Shown here: piece after piece, positions 15,900-23,198 of the stretch | Position numbering within the stretch: position 1 is the first letter of the stretch | Layout of the letters: every line of letters starts with the position of its first letter | DNA from: an uncultured bacterium | GTDB lineage: Bacteria > Cyanobacteriota > Vampirovibrionia > Gastranaerophilales > Gastranaerophilaceae | Reading direction: 5' to 3' | NCBI GenBank assembly: GCA_900319365.1 | Contig: ONOE01000003.1 | Span: forward strand, 1 to 35,338 | DNA length: 35,338 bases | Program-made: the position numbers and the translations under genes | The notes under the pieces: generated by a model | Told to the model about the DNA's origin: nothing | The model's database searches: none | The model's input: the letters and a program-made list of their open reading frames with translations, nothing else

Positions 15900-16316
15900 A
15901 TGTTACAGCCTAAAAAAACAAAATACCGCAAAATGATGAAAGGCAGAATGAAAGGTACCGAAACAAGAGGTACAAAACTTGAATTTGGTCATTACGGTTT
16001 GCAGGCAGTTGAGCCGGGTTGGATTACCAGCCGTCAGATAGAAGCAGCTCGTCGTGCTATGACCCGTGAAATCAAAAGAGGCGGTAATGTATGGATTAAA
16101 ATATTTCCGGATAAACCGATTACTGCAAAACCTGCCGAAACTCGTATGGGTTCAGGCAAAGGCAATGTAGAATATTGGGTTGCCGTTGTTAAACCAAACA
16201 GAATCTTGTTTGAGTTGGAATATTTTGACAGGAACGTAGCTGTTCATGCACTTGACTTGGCGGCACAGAAGTTACCTATCAAAACTAAATTGGTTGAAAA
16301 GACCGACGAACAATAA
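15900..16316 (+). CDS. rplP: 50S ribosomal protein L16
   Basis: L16 organises the tRNA acceptor arms in the large subunit. The 138-residue protein begins [18 protein letters not shown], with [58 protein letters not shown] and the end [10 protein letters not shown]. Length is normal. TAGGAGC precedes the ATG; rpmC follows after 60 bases. Confidence 0.98.
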   Translation: MLQPKKTKYRKMMKGRMKGTETRGTKLEFGHYGLQAVEPGWITSRQIEAARRAMTREIKRGGNVWIKIFPDKPITAKPAETRMGSGKGNVEYWVAVVKPNRILFELEYFDRNVAVHALDLAAQKLPIKTKLVEKTDEQ

Positions 16317-16376
16317 ATTCTCTTATCACGACAGAAAATGTTCAGGTCGATAAATGAAGGAAAAGGATAATAAAAA

Positions 16377-16574
16377 ATGAAAATAAGTGAAATGCGTGAA
16401 AAATCAGTCGATGAGTTGCAAAATGCAATTGTTGATTGGAAAAAGCAATTATTAGAATCAAGAATACAACTTGCAACTAACAAATTGACAAATACATCAA
16501 CAATTTCAAAAACAAAAAGACTTATCGCACAAGCAAAGACAGTAATAACAGAAAAAGAGGTACAAAATGCCTAA
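16377..16574 (+). CDS. rpmC: 50S ribosomal protein L29
   Basis: L29 is a small helical protein at the tunnel exit next to L23. The 65-residue product shows the family pattern MKISEMREKSVDELQNAIVDWKKQLLESRIQLAT and ends with a helix KTKRLIAQAKTVITEKE. AAAAGGA precedes the start. Its last eight bases overlap the start of rpsQ, so the two are translationally coupled. Confidence 0.95.
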   Translation: MKISEMREKSVDELQNAIVDWKKQLLESRIQLATNKLTNTSTISKTKRLIAQAKTVITEKEVQNA

Positions 16575-16812
16575 AAAAGAAAAACAAGGTGTTGTAGTTA
16601 GCAACAAAATGGATAAAACAGTAGTAGTCAGAGTTGCTGATTATGAACCACATCCCAGATACAAAAAAATTATGGAATCAAACAGACATTACAAAGCACA
16701 TGATGCTCAAAATGTTTGCAACGAAGGCGATATCGTAAGAATCGTTGAAGCAAGACCTATGTCAAAAGACAAAAGATGGGCTGTTGCTGAAGTCGTTGAA
16801 AAAGCTCGTTAG
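16567..16812 (+). CDS. rpsQ: 30S ribosomal protein S17
   Basis: S17 is a primary 16S-binding protein with an OB fold. The 81-residue protein has GVVVSNKMDKTVVVRVADYEPHPRYKKIMESNRHYKAHD, then CNEGDIVRIVEARPMSKDKRWAV, the usual signature. The start overlaps rpmC by eight bases. A 140-base spacer with two hairpins follows before rplN. Confidence 0.98.
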   Translation: MPKKEKQGVVVSNKMDKTVVVRVADYEPHPRYKKIMESNRHYKAHDAQNVCNEGDIVRIVEARPMSKDKRWAVAEVVEKAR

Positions 16813-16849
16813 TCCTTAACAAGCCAAAGGTAAATTTAGAACTGACGAA

Positions 16850-16904
16850 GTCCTGAATTTTGTTTCGGGACAATGATAAAACATAAGCAGTAATGCAGCA
16901 TTAC
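16850..16904 (+). other. Two hairpins in the rpsQ-rplN spacer
   Basis: GTCCTGAA (16850-16857) pairs with TTCGGGAC (16864-16871), and GTAATG (16890-16895) pairs with CATTAC (16899-16904). The first resembles the hairpin between rplB and rpsS. Neither has a T-run, so they do not look like terminators. Confidence 0.5.
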
Positions 16905-16952
16905 CTTATTTATAAGAGTAATGAGAGGCACACAGTAAAAAAGGAAAGAAAA

Positions 16953-17321
16953 ATGATACAACAAGAAACCAGATTAGCAGTTGCAGATAACACGGGTGCA
17001 AAGCAGTTGTTATGCATCAGAGTTATGGGCAGTTCAAATAAAAAATTTGCGGCAGTCGGTGATGAAATTGTAGCTTCAGTAAAAGATGCAACACCTAATA
17101 TGACCGTAAAAAAAGGTGAAGTTGTTCGTGCTGTTGTAGTAAGAACTAAAGCAGATATTAAACGTCAAGACGGATCAGTTATCAGATTTGATGAAAATGC
17201 TGCAGTAATTATTGCAAAAGACGGCAACCCGAGAGGAACCCGTGTATTCGGACCTGTAGCTCGTGAATTGAGAGACAAAGGTTATATGAAGATTGTTTCT
17301 CTTGCACCGGAAGTTATATAA
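16953..17321 (+). CDS. rplN: 50S ribosomal protein L14
   Basis: L14 lies at the subunit interface and contacts the ribosome silencing factor and 16S rRNA. The 122-residue protein begins [26 protein letters not shown] and has the [19 protein letters not shown] and [30 protein letters not shown] segments. I chose the ATG at 16953, which matches the family start exactly and follows AAAGGAAAG. An in-frame ATG 20 codons earlier lies within a hairpin and would add a foreign N-terminus. Confidence 0.97.
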   Translation: MIQQETRLAVADNTGAKQLLCIRVMGSSNKKFAAVGDEIVASVKDATPNMTVKKGEVVRAVVVRTKADIKRQDGSVIRFDENAAVIIAKDGNPRGTRVFGPVARELRDKGYMKIVSLAPEVI

Positions 17322-17361
17322 TACAAAGCAAATTGCTTAGCAAAATACAAAGGAAAGAAAA

Positions 17362-17700
17362 ATGAAAAAAACTGAGAAGAAAAATTTACATGTAAAAAAT
17401 GGCGACAGAGTCGTTATAATTGCAGGTAAAGATAAAGGAAAAATCGGTAACATCAAAAAAGTTGACCGTGCAGACGGCAGAGTTACCGTAGAGGGTGCAA
17501 ACATGGTTACAAAGGCGCAAAAACCCCAACCTGCTGCAGGTATTCAAGGCGGTTTAATCAAGATGGAAGCTCCTCTTGATTCGTCAAATGTAATGATTGT
17601 ATGCCCTGCCTGTGAAAAGGCTACAAGACCGGCAATGAAAATCGTTGACGGCAAAAAAGTTCGCATTTGCAAAAAATGCGGTGAGCAACTGGATGCTTAA
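17362..17700 (+). CDS. rplX: 50S ribosomal protein L24
   Basis: L24 starts large-subunit assembly. The 112-residue protein has a KOW motif (GDRVVIIAGKDKGKIGNIKKV) and NMVTKAQKPQPAAGIQGGLIKMEAPLDSSNVMIVCP. The C-terminal part carries two CxxC pairs (CPAC, CKKC), a zinc-ribbon form found in many bacteria. AAAGGAAAG precedes the ATG. The gap to rplE is 54 bases. Confidence 0.97.
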   Translation: MKKTEKKNLHVKNGDRVVIIAGKDKGKIGNIKKVDRADGRVTVEGANMVTKAQKPQPAAGIQGGLIKMEAPLDSSNVMIVCPACEKATRPAMKIVDGKKVRICKKCGEQLDA

Positions 17701-17754
17701 TGTGTAAACATTTAGTTTATGACATTAATACCATAAGTAAAGGAAAAAGGAAAA

Positions 17755-18318
17755 ATGACAGTAACTAAAAATTTAAAGGACAGATATGTTGAAGATGCTG
17801 TTCCTGCATTAAAAGAAAAATACGGATATAAAAATATCCACCAAGTACCGAAACTTGTAAAAGTCGTATTAAATATGGGTGTTGGTGAAGCTTCACACAA
17901 CTCAAAGATTGCAGAATCAATCGAAAATCAATTAACTAAAATTGCCGGTCAAAAGGCAGTTGTAACCAAAGCAAAAAAATCAATCGCATCTTACAAATTA
18001 AGAGAAGGGATGCCTGTTGGTGCAATGGCTACATTAAGAGGCGACAGAATGTATGATTTCATTCAAAAGTTAATCTGCGTTGTACTCCCCAGAATCCGTG
18101 ATTTCCGTGGAGTCAGCCCGAAAAGTTTTGACGGTAGAGGAAACTATACATTAGGTTTGAAAGAACAAGCTCTTTTCCCTGAAATTTCTTATGAAGAAGT
18201 TGATTTGGTTAAGGGTATGAACGTTTCAATCATCACAACAGCTCAAACAGATGATGAAGCAAGAGATTTGTTAAAACTTTTGGGAATGCCTTTCAAGGGT
18301 ATGAACAAAAATAAGTAA
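17755..18318 (+). CDS. rplE: 50S ribosomal protein L5
   Basis: L5 binds 5S rRNA and the P-site tRNA. The 187-residue protein has [17 protein letters not shown] at the start, [29 protein letters not shown] in the middle, and [30 protein letters not shown], then [25 protein letters not shown] at the end. Length is normal. AAAGGAAAAAGG precedes the ATG. rpsN follows after 37 bases. Confidence 0.98.
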   Translation: MTVTKNLKDRYVEDAVPALKEKYGYKNIHQVPKLVKVVLNMGVGEASHNSKIAESIENQLTKIAGQKAVVTKAKKSIASYKLREGMPVGAMATLRGDRMYDFIQKLICVVLPRIRDFRGVSPKSFDGRGNYTLGLKEQALFPEISYEEVDLVKGMNVSIITTAQTDDEARDLLKLLGMPFKGMNKNK

Positions 18319-18355
18319 GAAAATAATAGTATAATAAAGATAAAAGGAGAAATTC

Positions 18356-18562
18356 ATGGCTAAAAAAGCGATGATAGACAAAGAAGCAAAAAGAGAAAGA
18401 TTGGTTGCCAAAGGAAAATATCCTGCAGTAAAACTTCATAACAGATGCAGTATATGCGGCAGACCTCATGGCTATCACAGAGATTTCGGTCTTTGCAGAA
18501 TTTGTTTAAGAAAAATGGCACATAAGGGTTTATTGCCCGGTGTTACAAAAGCAAGCTGGTAA
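18356..18562 (+). CDS. rpsN: 30S ribosomal protein S14, zinc type
   Basis: S14 lies in the small-subunit head. The 68-residue protein has two CxxC pairs (CSIC and CRIC) within [30 protein letters not shown] and ends GVTKASW, so it is the short zinc-binding form. AAAAGGAG precedes the ATG. It is the last gene of this operon; the genes usually next in the spc block (S8, L6, L18, S5, L15, SecY) do not follow. A terminator lies about 30 bases after the stop. Confidence 0.97.
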   Translation: MAKKAMIDKEAKRERLVAKGKYPAVKLHNRCSICGRPHGYHRDFGLCRICLRKMAHKGLLPGVTKASW

Positions 18563-18593
18563 CGGTTTGTGATAAAAACAAAATGAGTAATTT

Positions 18594-18625
18594 AAAAGCA
18601 GGTATGATTCATACCTGCTTTTTTA
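18594..18625 (+). terminator. Terminator of the ribosomal protein operon
   Basis: AAAAGCAGGTATG pairs with CATACCTGCTTTT around a short loop, and a T-run follows. It closes the operon right after rpsN. Confidence 0.88.
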
Positions 18626-18887
18626 AATGTCGTTTTAAAAATTTTAAATAGTTCTTTGGCAATCTTTTTAAGAATTATTTTTAGTAACTATATACAAAAA
18701 TACATTAAATTTTTGCAAGTTATGTCTTTGCAAGCACGCAAAAGCCCGCAGCGAACAACTTGCCCGAGAGAAAGCAATTCCAAGACAGCAATCCGGTCTT
18801 TAAAGTCAACGCCAAACGAAAAAAGTATTTTATTTATAATGTCTTACGCAGACGGCGGAAACTTTTTAAGCAAAAAATATAATTTCC
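18626..18887. repeat. Non-coding space with a dispersed repeat (copy 1 at 18682-18832)
   Basis: There is no gene. From AGTAACTATATAC (18682) to AAGTATTTTA (18832) the sequence resembles 25919-26040: same AGTAACTA, same GCAAGT.ATGTC, same GCAATCCGG.CTTT and same AACGAAAA..AGTATTTTA. The middle differs between copies. Confidence 0.65.
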
Positions 18888-20651
18888 TTATTTTTTCAAT
18901 TCATTTACTGCATCAATAACTTTTTGAACGGCTTCTTGCGGTTTCAATACCGATTTTTCGCCCGTTGCTCTTTCTACAAATTCTACATTGCCTTCTGCAA
19001 CGGTTTTGCCTACGGTAATTCTGTAAGGGAAGCCGATAAGATCCGCATCTTTGAATTTGACACCGGGTCTTTCATCTCTATCATCAATTACCGCTTCAAT
19101 TCCTGCGTTTTGCAAATCTTCATAAATCTTATTTGCAACAGACATTTGAGTTTCGTCTTTTGTGCTGACGGGTACAACGATAGCGTGATAAGGTGCGATT
19201 GCTAAAGGCCATTTTATACCCCAATCATCATGATGAGCTTCAACGGCAGCAGCAGCGGTTCTTGTTACGCCGATTCCGTAACAGCCCATAATGTATGGTT
19301 GAGCTTTGCCTTCAGCATCAAGATAAACGCCGTTCATGGGTTTTGAGTATTTTGTGCCTAATTGGAAGATGTTTCCGACTTCTATGCCTCTTGTTACTTT
19401 TAAAGGTTTGTGGCATTGCGGGCAAAGTTCACCTGCTTCAACAAGTCTTAAATCTTCCACTACTGACGGCAAATCAACATCAACGCCCCAGTTTGCTCCG
19501 ACCAAATGTTTGTCTGTTTGGTTTATGCCGATTACGAAGTTTTTCAAATCGGCAACGGTTTTATCTGCGACAATTTTAACTTTATATTCATCGTATTTAG
19601 TTAAATATTTACCGTCAGCGCCTTTAGGCCCGATAAATCCGGGGATTGCATCGTAGCCGTTTTGTTTCATAAGTTCTGCAATTTCGGCTGATGTTGCAAT
19701 TCTTATATCAACACCGCCTACGGCATTTAATAATTTGGTTTCTTCAACCTGCTTATCTCCTCTGATAAGTGCGATAACGGGAGCTTTATCAACTATGTAA
19801 ACTAAAGCTTTGCAAATAACAGACGGTGCACATTTTAAGAAAGCGCTGAGTTCATCGATTGAATGAACATCAGGCGTATCGATGATTTCAGCTTTGTCAT
19901 ATCCGCCGTCAACTATAGCTTCAGGCAAAATTGAAACGGCATGGTTTGAATTTGCGCTGTAATCGCAGCTATCACAATAGAATACGTCGTTTTCACCCGC
20001 ATCGGTATCGGTGATTACCATAAATTCATGAGAAACGTTTCCGCCGATAGCGCCCGAATCGGATTGAACAACTTTGGTCGGCAGCCCGCATCTGTTAAAG
20101 ATTTTTGTATAAGCCTGCCACATGTTTTGGTATTCTTTGTCTAAGCCTTCTTGAGAAGTTGAGAAAGAATATGCATCTTTCATAATAAATTCTCTGCCTC
20201 TTAAAAGCCCGAAACGAGGACGTCTTTCATCTCTGAATTTTGACTGAATCTGGTATAAATTAATCGGCAGCTGTTTGTATGATTTTATAATGTCCCGAAC
20301 AACAGAAGTTATGATTTCTTCGTGCGTCGGACCAAGACACATTTCTCTGCCGTGTCGGTCTTTCAATCTCATCAGTTCCCCGCCGTAAGCATTCCATCTG
20401 CCTGATTCTTCCCATAACTCTTTAGGTTGAACAAAAGGCATTAAAAGCTCTTGAGCGCCTGCCGCATCCATTTCTTCTCTGATAATATTTTCAACTTTTT
20501 TCAAAACTCTCCACATTAAAGGCATAAATGTATAAACCCCGCTTGTGAGTTTTTTGATGTAACCTGCTCTGACAAGCAGCTTATGTGATATAACTTCTGC
20601 ATCTGATGGATTGTCCCGCATAGTTTGAACGAACAATTTAGACATCTTCAT
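18888..20651 (-). CDS. proS: Prolyl-tRNA synthetase
   Basis: ProRS charges tRNA-Pro. The 587-residue protein is the bacterial type with an editing insertion domain. It starts KMSKLFVQTMRDNP, with class II motif 1 in the LLVRAGYIKKLTSGVYTFMPLMWRVL region, motif 2 FRDERRPRFGLLRGREFIMKDAYSF, the insertion (about 225-400) that removes mischarged alanine, motif 3 GCYGIGVTR, and a C-terminal anticodon domain with IDDRDERPGVKFKDADLIGFP. The ATG follows GAGGA at a normal distance; a second ATG two codons later is possible. A TAAAAT box preceded by TTGTGG lies upstream. Confidence 0.97.
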   Translation of the reverse strand: MKMSKLFVQTMRDNPSDAEVISHKLLVRAGYIKKLTSGVYTFMPLMWRVLKKVENIIREEMDAAGAQELLMPFVQPKELWEESGRWNAYGGELMRLKDRHGREMCLGPTHEEIITSVVRDIIKSYKQLPINLYQIQSKFRDERRPRFGLLRGREFIMKDAYSFSTSQEGLDKEYQNMWQAYTKIFNRCGLPTKVVQSDSGAIGGNVSHEFMVITDTDAGENDVFYCDSCDYSANSNHAVSILPEAIVDGGYDKAEIIDTPDVHSIDELSAFLKCAPSVICKALVYIVDKAPVIALIRGDKQVEETKLLNAVGGVDIRIATSAEIAELMKQNGYDAIPGFIGPKGADGKYLTKYDEYKVKIVADKTVADLKNFVIGINQTDKHLVGANWGVDVDLPSVVEDLRLVEAGELCPQCHKPLKVTRGIEVGNIFQLGTKYSKPMNGVYLDAEGKAQPYIMGCYGIGVTRTAAAAVEAHHDDWGIKWPLAIAPYHAIVVPVSTKDETQMSVANKIYEDLQNAGIEAVIDDRDERPGVKFKDADLIGFPYRITVGKTVAEGNVEFVERATGEKSVLKPQEAVQKVIDAVNELKK

Positions 20652-20688
20652 AATATTAAATCCTCATATTTATAATTTCAGCAGAACC

Positions 20689-20694
20689 ATTTTA
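20689..20694 (-). promoter_or_regulatory. -10 box of proS
   Basis: On the minus strand TTGTGG precedes TAAAAT (20689-20694), an extended -10 arrangement (TGG next to the box). The same TGTGGTA(A/T)AAT string is seen before two other genes (22745 minus, 23187 plus). No clear -35. Confidence 0.5.
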
Positions 20695-20780
20695 CCACAA
20701 AAATAAACACAAATGGAAGAAAGTCGATAGGTTCGGTGGATATAAGTTGATAAGATGATAATATTTTTGCATCTGTAAAG

Positions 20781-21060
20781 GTGTATAAGTTCATAAGTTC
20801 ATAAGTTTATAAGTTCATAAGTGAGTTACGGTCATTCTGAGCGAAGCGAAGAATCGCCTAATCAAACAAATTTAAAAAAGCAGGTCAGACAAAGCGAAGA
20901 ATCGCCTAATCAAACAAATTTAAAAAAGCAGGTCAGACAAATTATATTTTTCGTTGGGCAATTCCCTAAAAGTTCATAAGTTTATAAGTCGCTTACAGTC
21001 ATCTTGAGCGTAAGCGAAAGATAGTCTGATGTGCGCATGATAAGGCGATTCTTCGGGCAA
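20781..21060. repeat. Composite intergenic repeat, copy A
   Basis: The region 20652-21089 has no gene. It contains five 8-bp units GTGTATAA/GTTCATAA/GTTTATAA (20781-20820), then a CGGTCATTCTGAGCGAAGCG module, a perfect 48-bp tandem duplication (20844-20891 and 20892-20939), CGTTGGGCAATTCCCTAAAA (20952-20971), two more octamers (20972-20987), and a second TCATCTTGAGCG module to about 21060. The same modules occur in the same order at 26621-26800. Confidence 0.75.
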
Positions 21061-21089
21061 AAGCATCCCCAATGGCGGGCGTATAGTCC

Positions 21090-22019
21090 TCAATCAATCT
21101 TAATATTGCTCAATTCGGTTTTAATCAGCGGTATGGGAACAGACAAGGTTTTGAAATTTTTCAATGCGGATTGAAGGCAGGCTCTATAGTGTTCATTATC
21201 GTTTTTGCATTGAGAAATTTTTCCCGCAATATAATACAAATCACCGTTATTTTTGCAATTTTCAAGCGCTTGAGTGATTACTTCTTCCGCCTCATCGTAT
21301 TCGCCGTCTTTTACGAGAATTTTTACATAGATTTTATAAGCCTCAATGTCAGCGGGGTTTAATTCAAGCGTTTGACTCAAATTATCAAGTGCGCTGCCGA
21401 TATCGCCTTCTTCGTAATCCAGTGCGGCAAGGTTAAAATATGCCCAGCTGTAATCGGGGGAAATCTTTAAGACCTTGTTAAATTCATCTCTTGCAGCCTG
21501 ATTGTCGCCGAAATCTTTCAAAATATTCCCGAGATAAAAATGTGCGTAAATATCATCATCGTTTAAATCAATTGTTTTTTGGAAGTATTCAAGTGCTTCG
21601 GGGTAATCTTTCATTTTGAAATATGCAAGTCCGAGGTTAAAATACGAATTGGAATCCTTGTTGTCTGTTGAAATTACTTTTTTAAAGCATTTTATTGCGG
21701 TTTTATACTCGCCCAAATCAGTACAAACGAGCCCCAGATTATAAATTGCATCGATTGCATTGCTATCAAGCCGAATTGCTTTTTCATAATTTTCCTTGGC
21801 TTTTTGGAGGTTTTTGAGTTTTTCGTAAACTATACCCAAATTGTAAAAAATTTCGCTGTCTGCCTCTTTTGTTTTTGAAAGGTAGAGCAAATTTTTTAAG
21901 GCTTCCTGCGAAAATCCGCAATCTGTTAAGAGCACTGCAAGTTGTCTGCGTGCCTGGTGATTGTTTTGATCTTCTTTTAATAAATTTTGTAATTCTTCTA
22001 TTTTATCGATTTTCGCCAT
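21090..22019 (-). CDS. Tetratricopeptide repeat protein
   Basis: The 309-residue protein consists almost entirely of about eight TPR units of 34 residues (for example AIDAIYNLGLVCTDLGEY and AYFNLAALDYEEGD), which form a solenoid for protein binding. There is no signal peptide or membrane segment, so it is likely cytoplasmic. It starts 20 bases after the secreted protein encoded upstream on the same strand and lacks a clear ribosome site, so it is probably translated by coupling in a two-gene operon. Its partner is unknown. It is related in design to the larger TPR protein at 23199. Confidence 0.85.
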   Translation of the reverse strand: MAKIDKIEELQNLLKEDQNNHQARRQLAVLLTDCGFSQEALKNLLYLSKTKEADSEIFYNLGIVYEKLKNLQKAKENYEKAIRLDSNAIDAIYNLGLVCTDLGEYKTAIKCFKKVISTDNKDSNSYFNLGLAYFKMKDYPEALEYFQKTIDLNDDDIYAHFYLGNILKDFGDNQAARDEFNKVLKISPDYSWAYFNLAALDYEEGDIGSALDNLSQTLELNPADIEAYKIYVKILVKDGEYDEAEEVITQALENCKNNGDLYYIAGKISQCKNDNEHYRACLQSALKNFKTLSVPIPLIKTELSNIKID

Positions 22020-22039
22020 ATTGAAAGCCCGTTTAGCAT

Positions 22040-22720
22040 TTAGTATACGGGAACATCAATCGGTTCTGTTAATTGAACGTTTAAGATGTCGCCTTTATAG
22101 ATTTGCACATTTTTACCTTTTTTTATAGCATCGGCAACACTTCCGTATACAAAGTAGCCTGACGTTCCGAAAGCTCCTCCGACTGCGGCTGCGGGAACGA
22201 CAACGTATTTAAAACCGTTATCGGTTACATCTTCGCCCCAGTTAACGGCGTTTCTTGTGATGTCTGCCGATTTTGTAACGGTTTTGCGCCATGCATCTTT
22301 ATAGCCTTTTGTTGTGGTAATTCCGCCGTCAAAGGTTGTATTTTGTGCTCCTGCAACAACAAGGCTCAAAGGGATTTGACGACCGTTTGGAGTTACAACG
22401 TGATCAAAATCCAAGTATAAAACTGCGCCTTTAGATAATCTTCTTGCGGGTTTTATCGCTTTAACCGAACCTCTCACAACCGAACCCATAGGCAAAATTA
22501 CATCATCATTATCATCAGCTTTTTGATCGGTTATAAGCATTGCGCTAAAATCACTTCCCGCCGTGCTGACTGATGTGTCAACGGTATTTAGCATTTTCAG
22601 TTCAAGTATCGTACCTGCGGGGATTCTTTTGGTTTTTGCGTTCCCGCTGAACGGTGCGGCAAGTGTCATCTGTGCCGTAAATAATATCGCAAGAATTATA
22701 GCAAATAATTTGTTTCTCAT
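22040..22720 (-). CDS. Exported protein of unknown function
   Basis: The 226-residue protein has a signal peptide (MRNKLFAIILAILFTAQMTLA, cleaved near residue 21). The mature part starts with a RIPAGTILELKMLNTVDTS stretch and has VILPMGSVVRGSVKAIKPARRL and a beta-rich pattern, then a hydrophobic Ala/Gly segment (VVVPAAAVGGAFG) near residue 180. The pattern recalls the beta-barrel domain of VirB10/TrbI-like envelope proteins, but I cannot establish homology. AAGGAGAG precedes the ATG. It is followed 20 bases later by a TPR protein. A TAAAAT box lies upstream at 22745-22750. Confidence 0.75.
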   Translation of the reverse strand: MRNKLFAIILAILFTAQMTLAAPFSGNAKTKRIPAGTILELKMLNTVDTSVSTAGSDFSAMLITDQKADDNDDVILPMGSVVRGSVKAIKPARRLSKGAVLYLDFDHVVTPNGRQIPLSLVVAGAQNTTFDGGITTTKGYKDAWRKTVTKSADITRNAVNWGEDVTDNGFKYVVVPAAAVGGAFGTSGYFVYGSVADAIKKGKNVQIYKGDILNVQLTEPIDVPVY

Positions 22721-22744
22721 CTTATCTCTCCTTAATTTGTCAAT

Positions 22745-22750
22745 ATTTTA
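22745..22750 (-). promoter_or_regulatory. -10 box of the exported-protein gene
   Basis: On the minus strand TAAAAT follows TGTGG, the same extended -10 arrangement as before proS. The predicted start is about 18 bases upstream of the AAGGAGAG ribosome site. No clear -35. Confidence 0.5.
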
Positions 22751-22791
22751 CCACATTGATTGGATTTTGTTAAGGAGCTTTATATATTATT

Positions 22792-23088
22792 TTACACTAT
22801 TTTATTAAAACTGTTGGTAAATTCTTTGTCGACATTTACGCCTTCGGCTTTATTTCTTTCAAGTTCGAGCAATTTTCCTACGATGTCTTTAATGCTGTTG
22901 CGCCCTCTGCTACCGTATGCTTCAAGCAATCTGCCGTTTTTAACCCTGTAAAATTCGGTAGAATGTAATTTTTCGGGGTCGGACAGAATTTTGACCGAAC
23001 TTCCGTCTTTCAATCTGACAGAACCGATTCCTTTACCCGTAGCCTTAGCGTAATCTGCAAATGTAAAACCTAATTTTATTCCGTTCAT
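22792..23088 (-). CDS. Small conserved-looking protein, unknown
   Basis: A 98-residue frame on the minus strand with AGGGA before its ATG. The product (GFTFADYAKATGKGIGSVRLKDGSSVKIL near the start, then a Lys/Arg/Glu-rich helix KDIVGKLLELERNKA) lacks signal peptide and membrane segments and has normal codon use. I recognise no family. It lies 71 bases before the exported-protein gene on the same strand and is divergent from the large TPR gene. Its identity as a gene rests on length, start site and composition. Confidence 0.6.
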   Translation of the reverse strand: MNGIKLGFTFADYAKATGKGIGSVRLKDGSSVKILSDPEKLHSTEFYRVKNGRLLEAYGSRGRNSIKDIVGKLLELERNKAEGVNVDKEFTNSFNKIV

Positions 23089-23186
23089 ATTTTCCCTGAC
23101 TTTCTTTTTCTTTTATTATCCATAAAAAACAAAAAAATAATTTTTTGCCCGAATTTATGATTTTAAATTTTTTACATCTCTTGTGG

Positions 23187-23192
23187 TATAAT
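23187..23192 (+). promoter_or_regulatory. Extended -10 box touching the TPR gene start
   Basis: TGGTATAAT gives a consensus extended -10 box (TATAAT 23187-23192). The usual start point, about seven bases after the box, falls on the ATG at 23199. No -35 and no strong ribosome site are present. Confidence 0.6.
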
Positions 23193-23198
23193 TCAGGT

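Noticed and set aside
18656..18919. An 87-codon plus-strand frame after rpsN
   Set aside because: It runs through the dispersed repeat and into the end of proS, with no ribosome site.
20781..20820. Octamer array as a CRISPR
   Set aside because: The units are 8 bp, directly adjacent and lack spacers; no cas gene is present. It is a simple tandem repeat.
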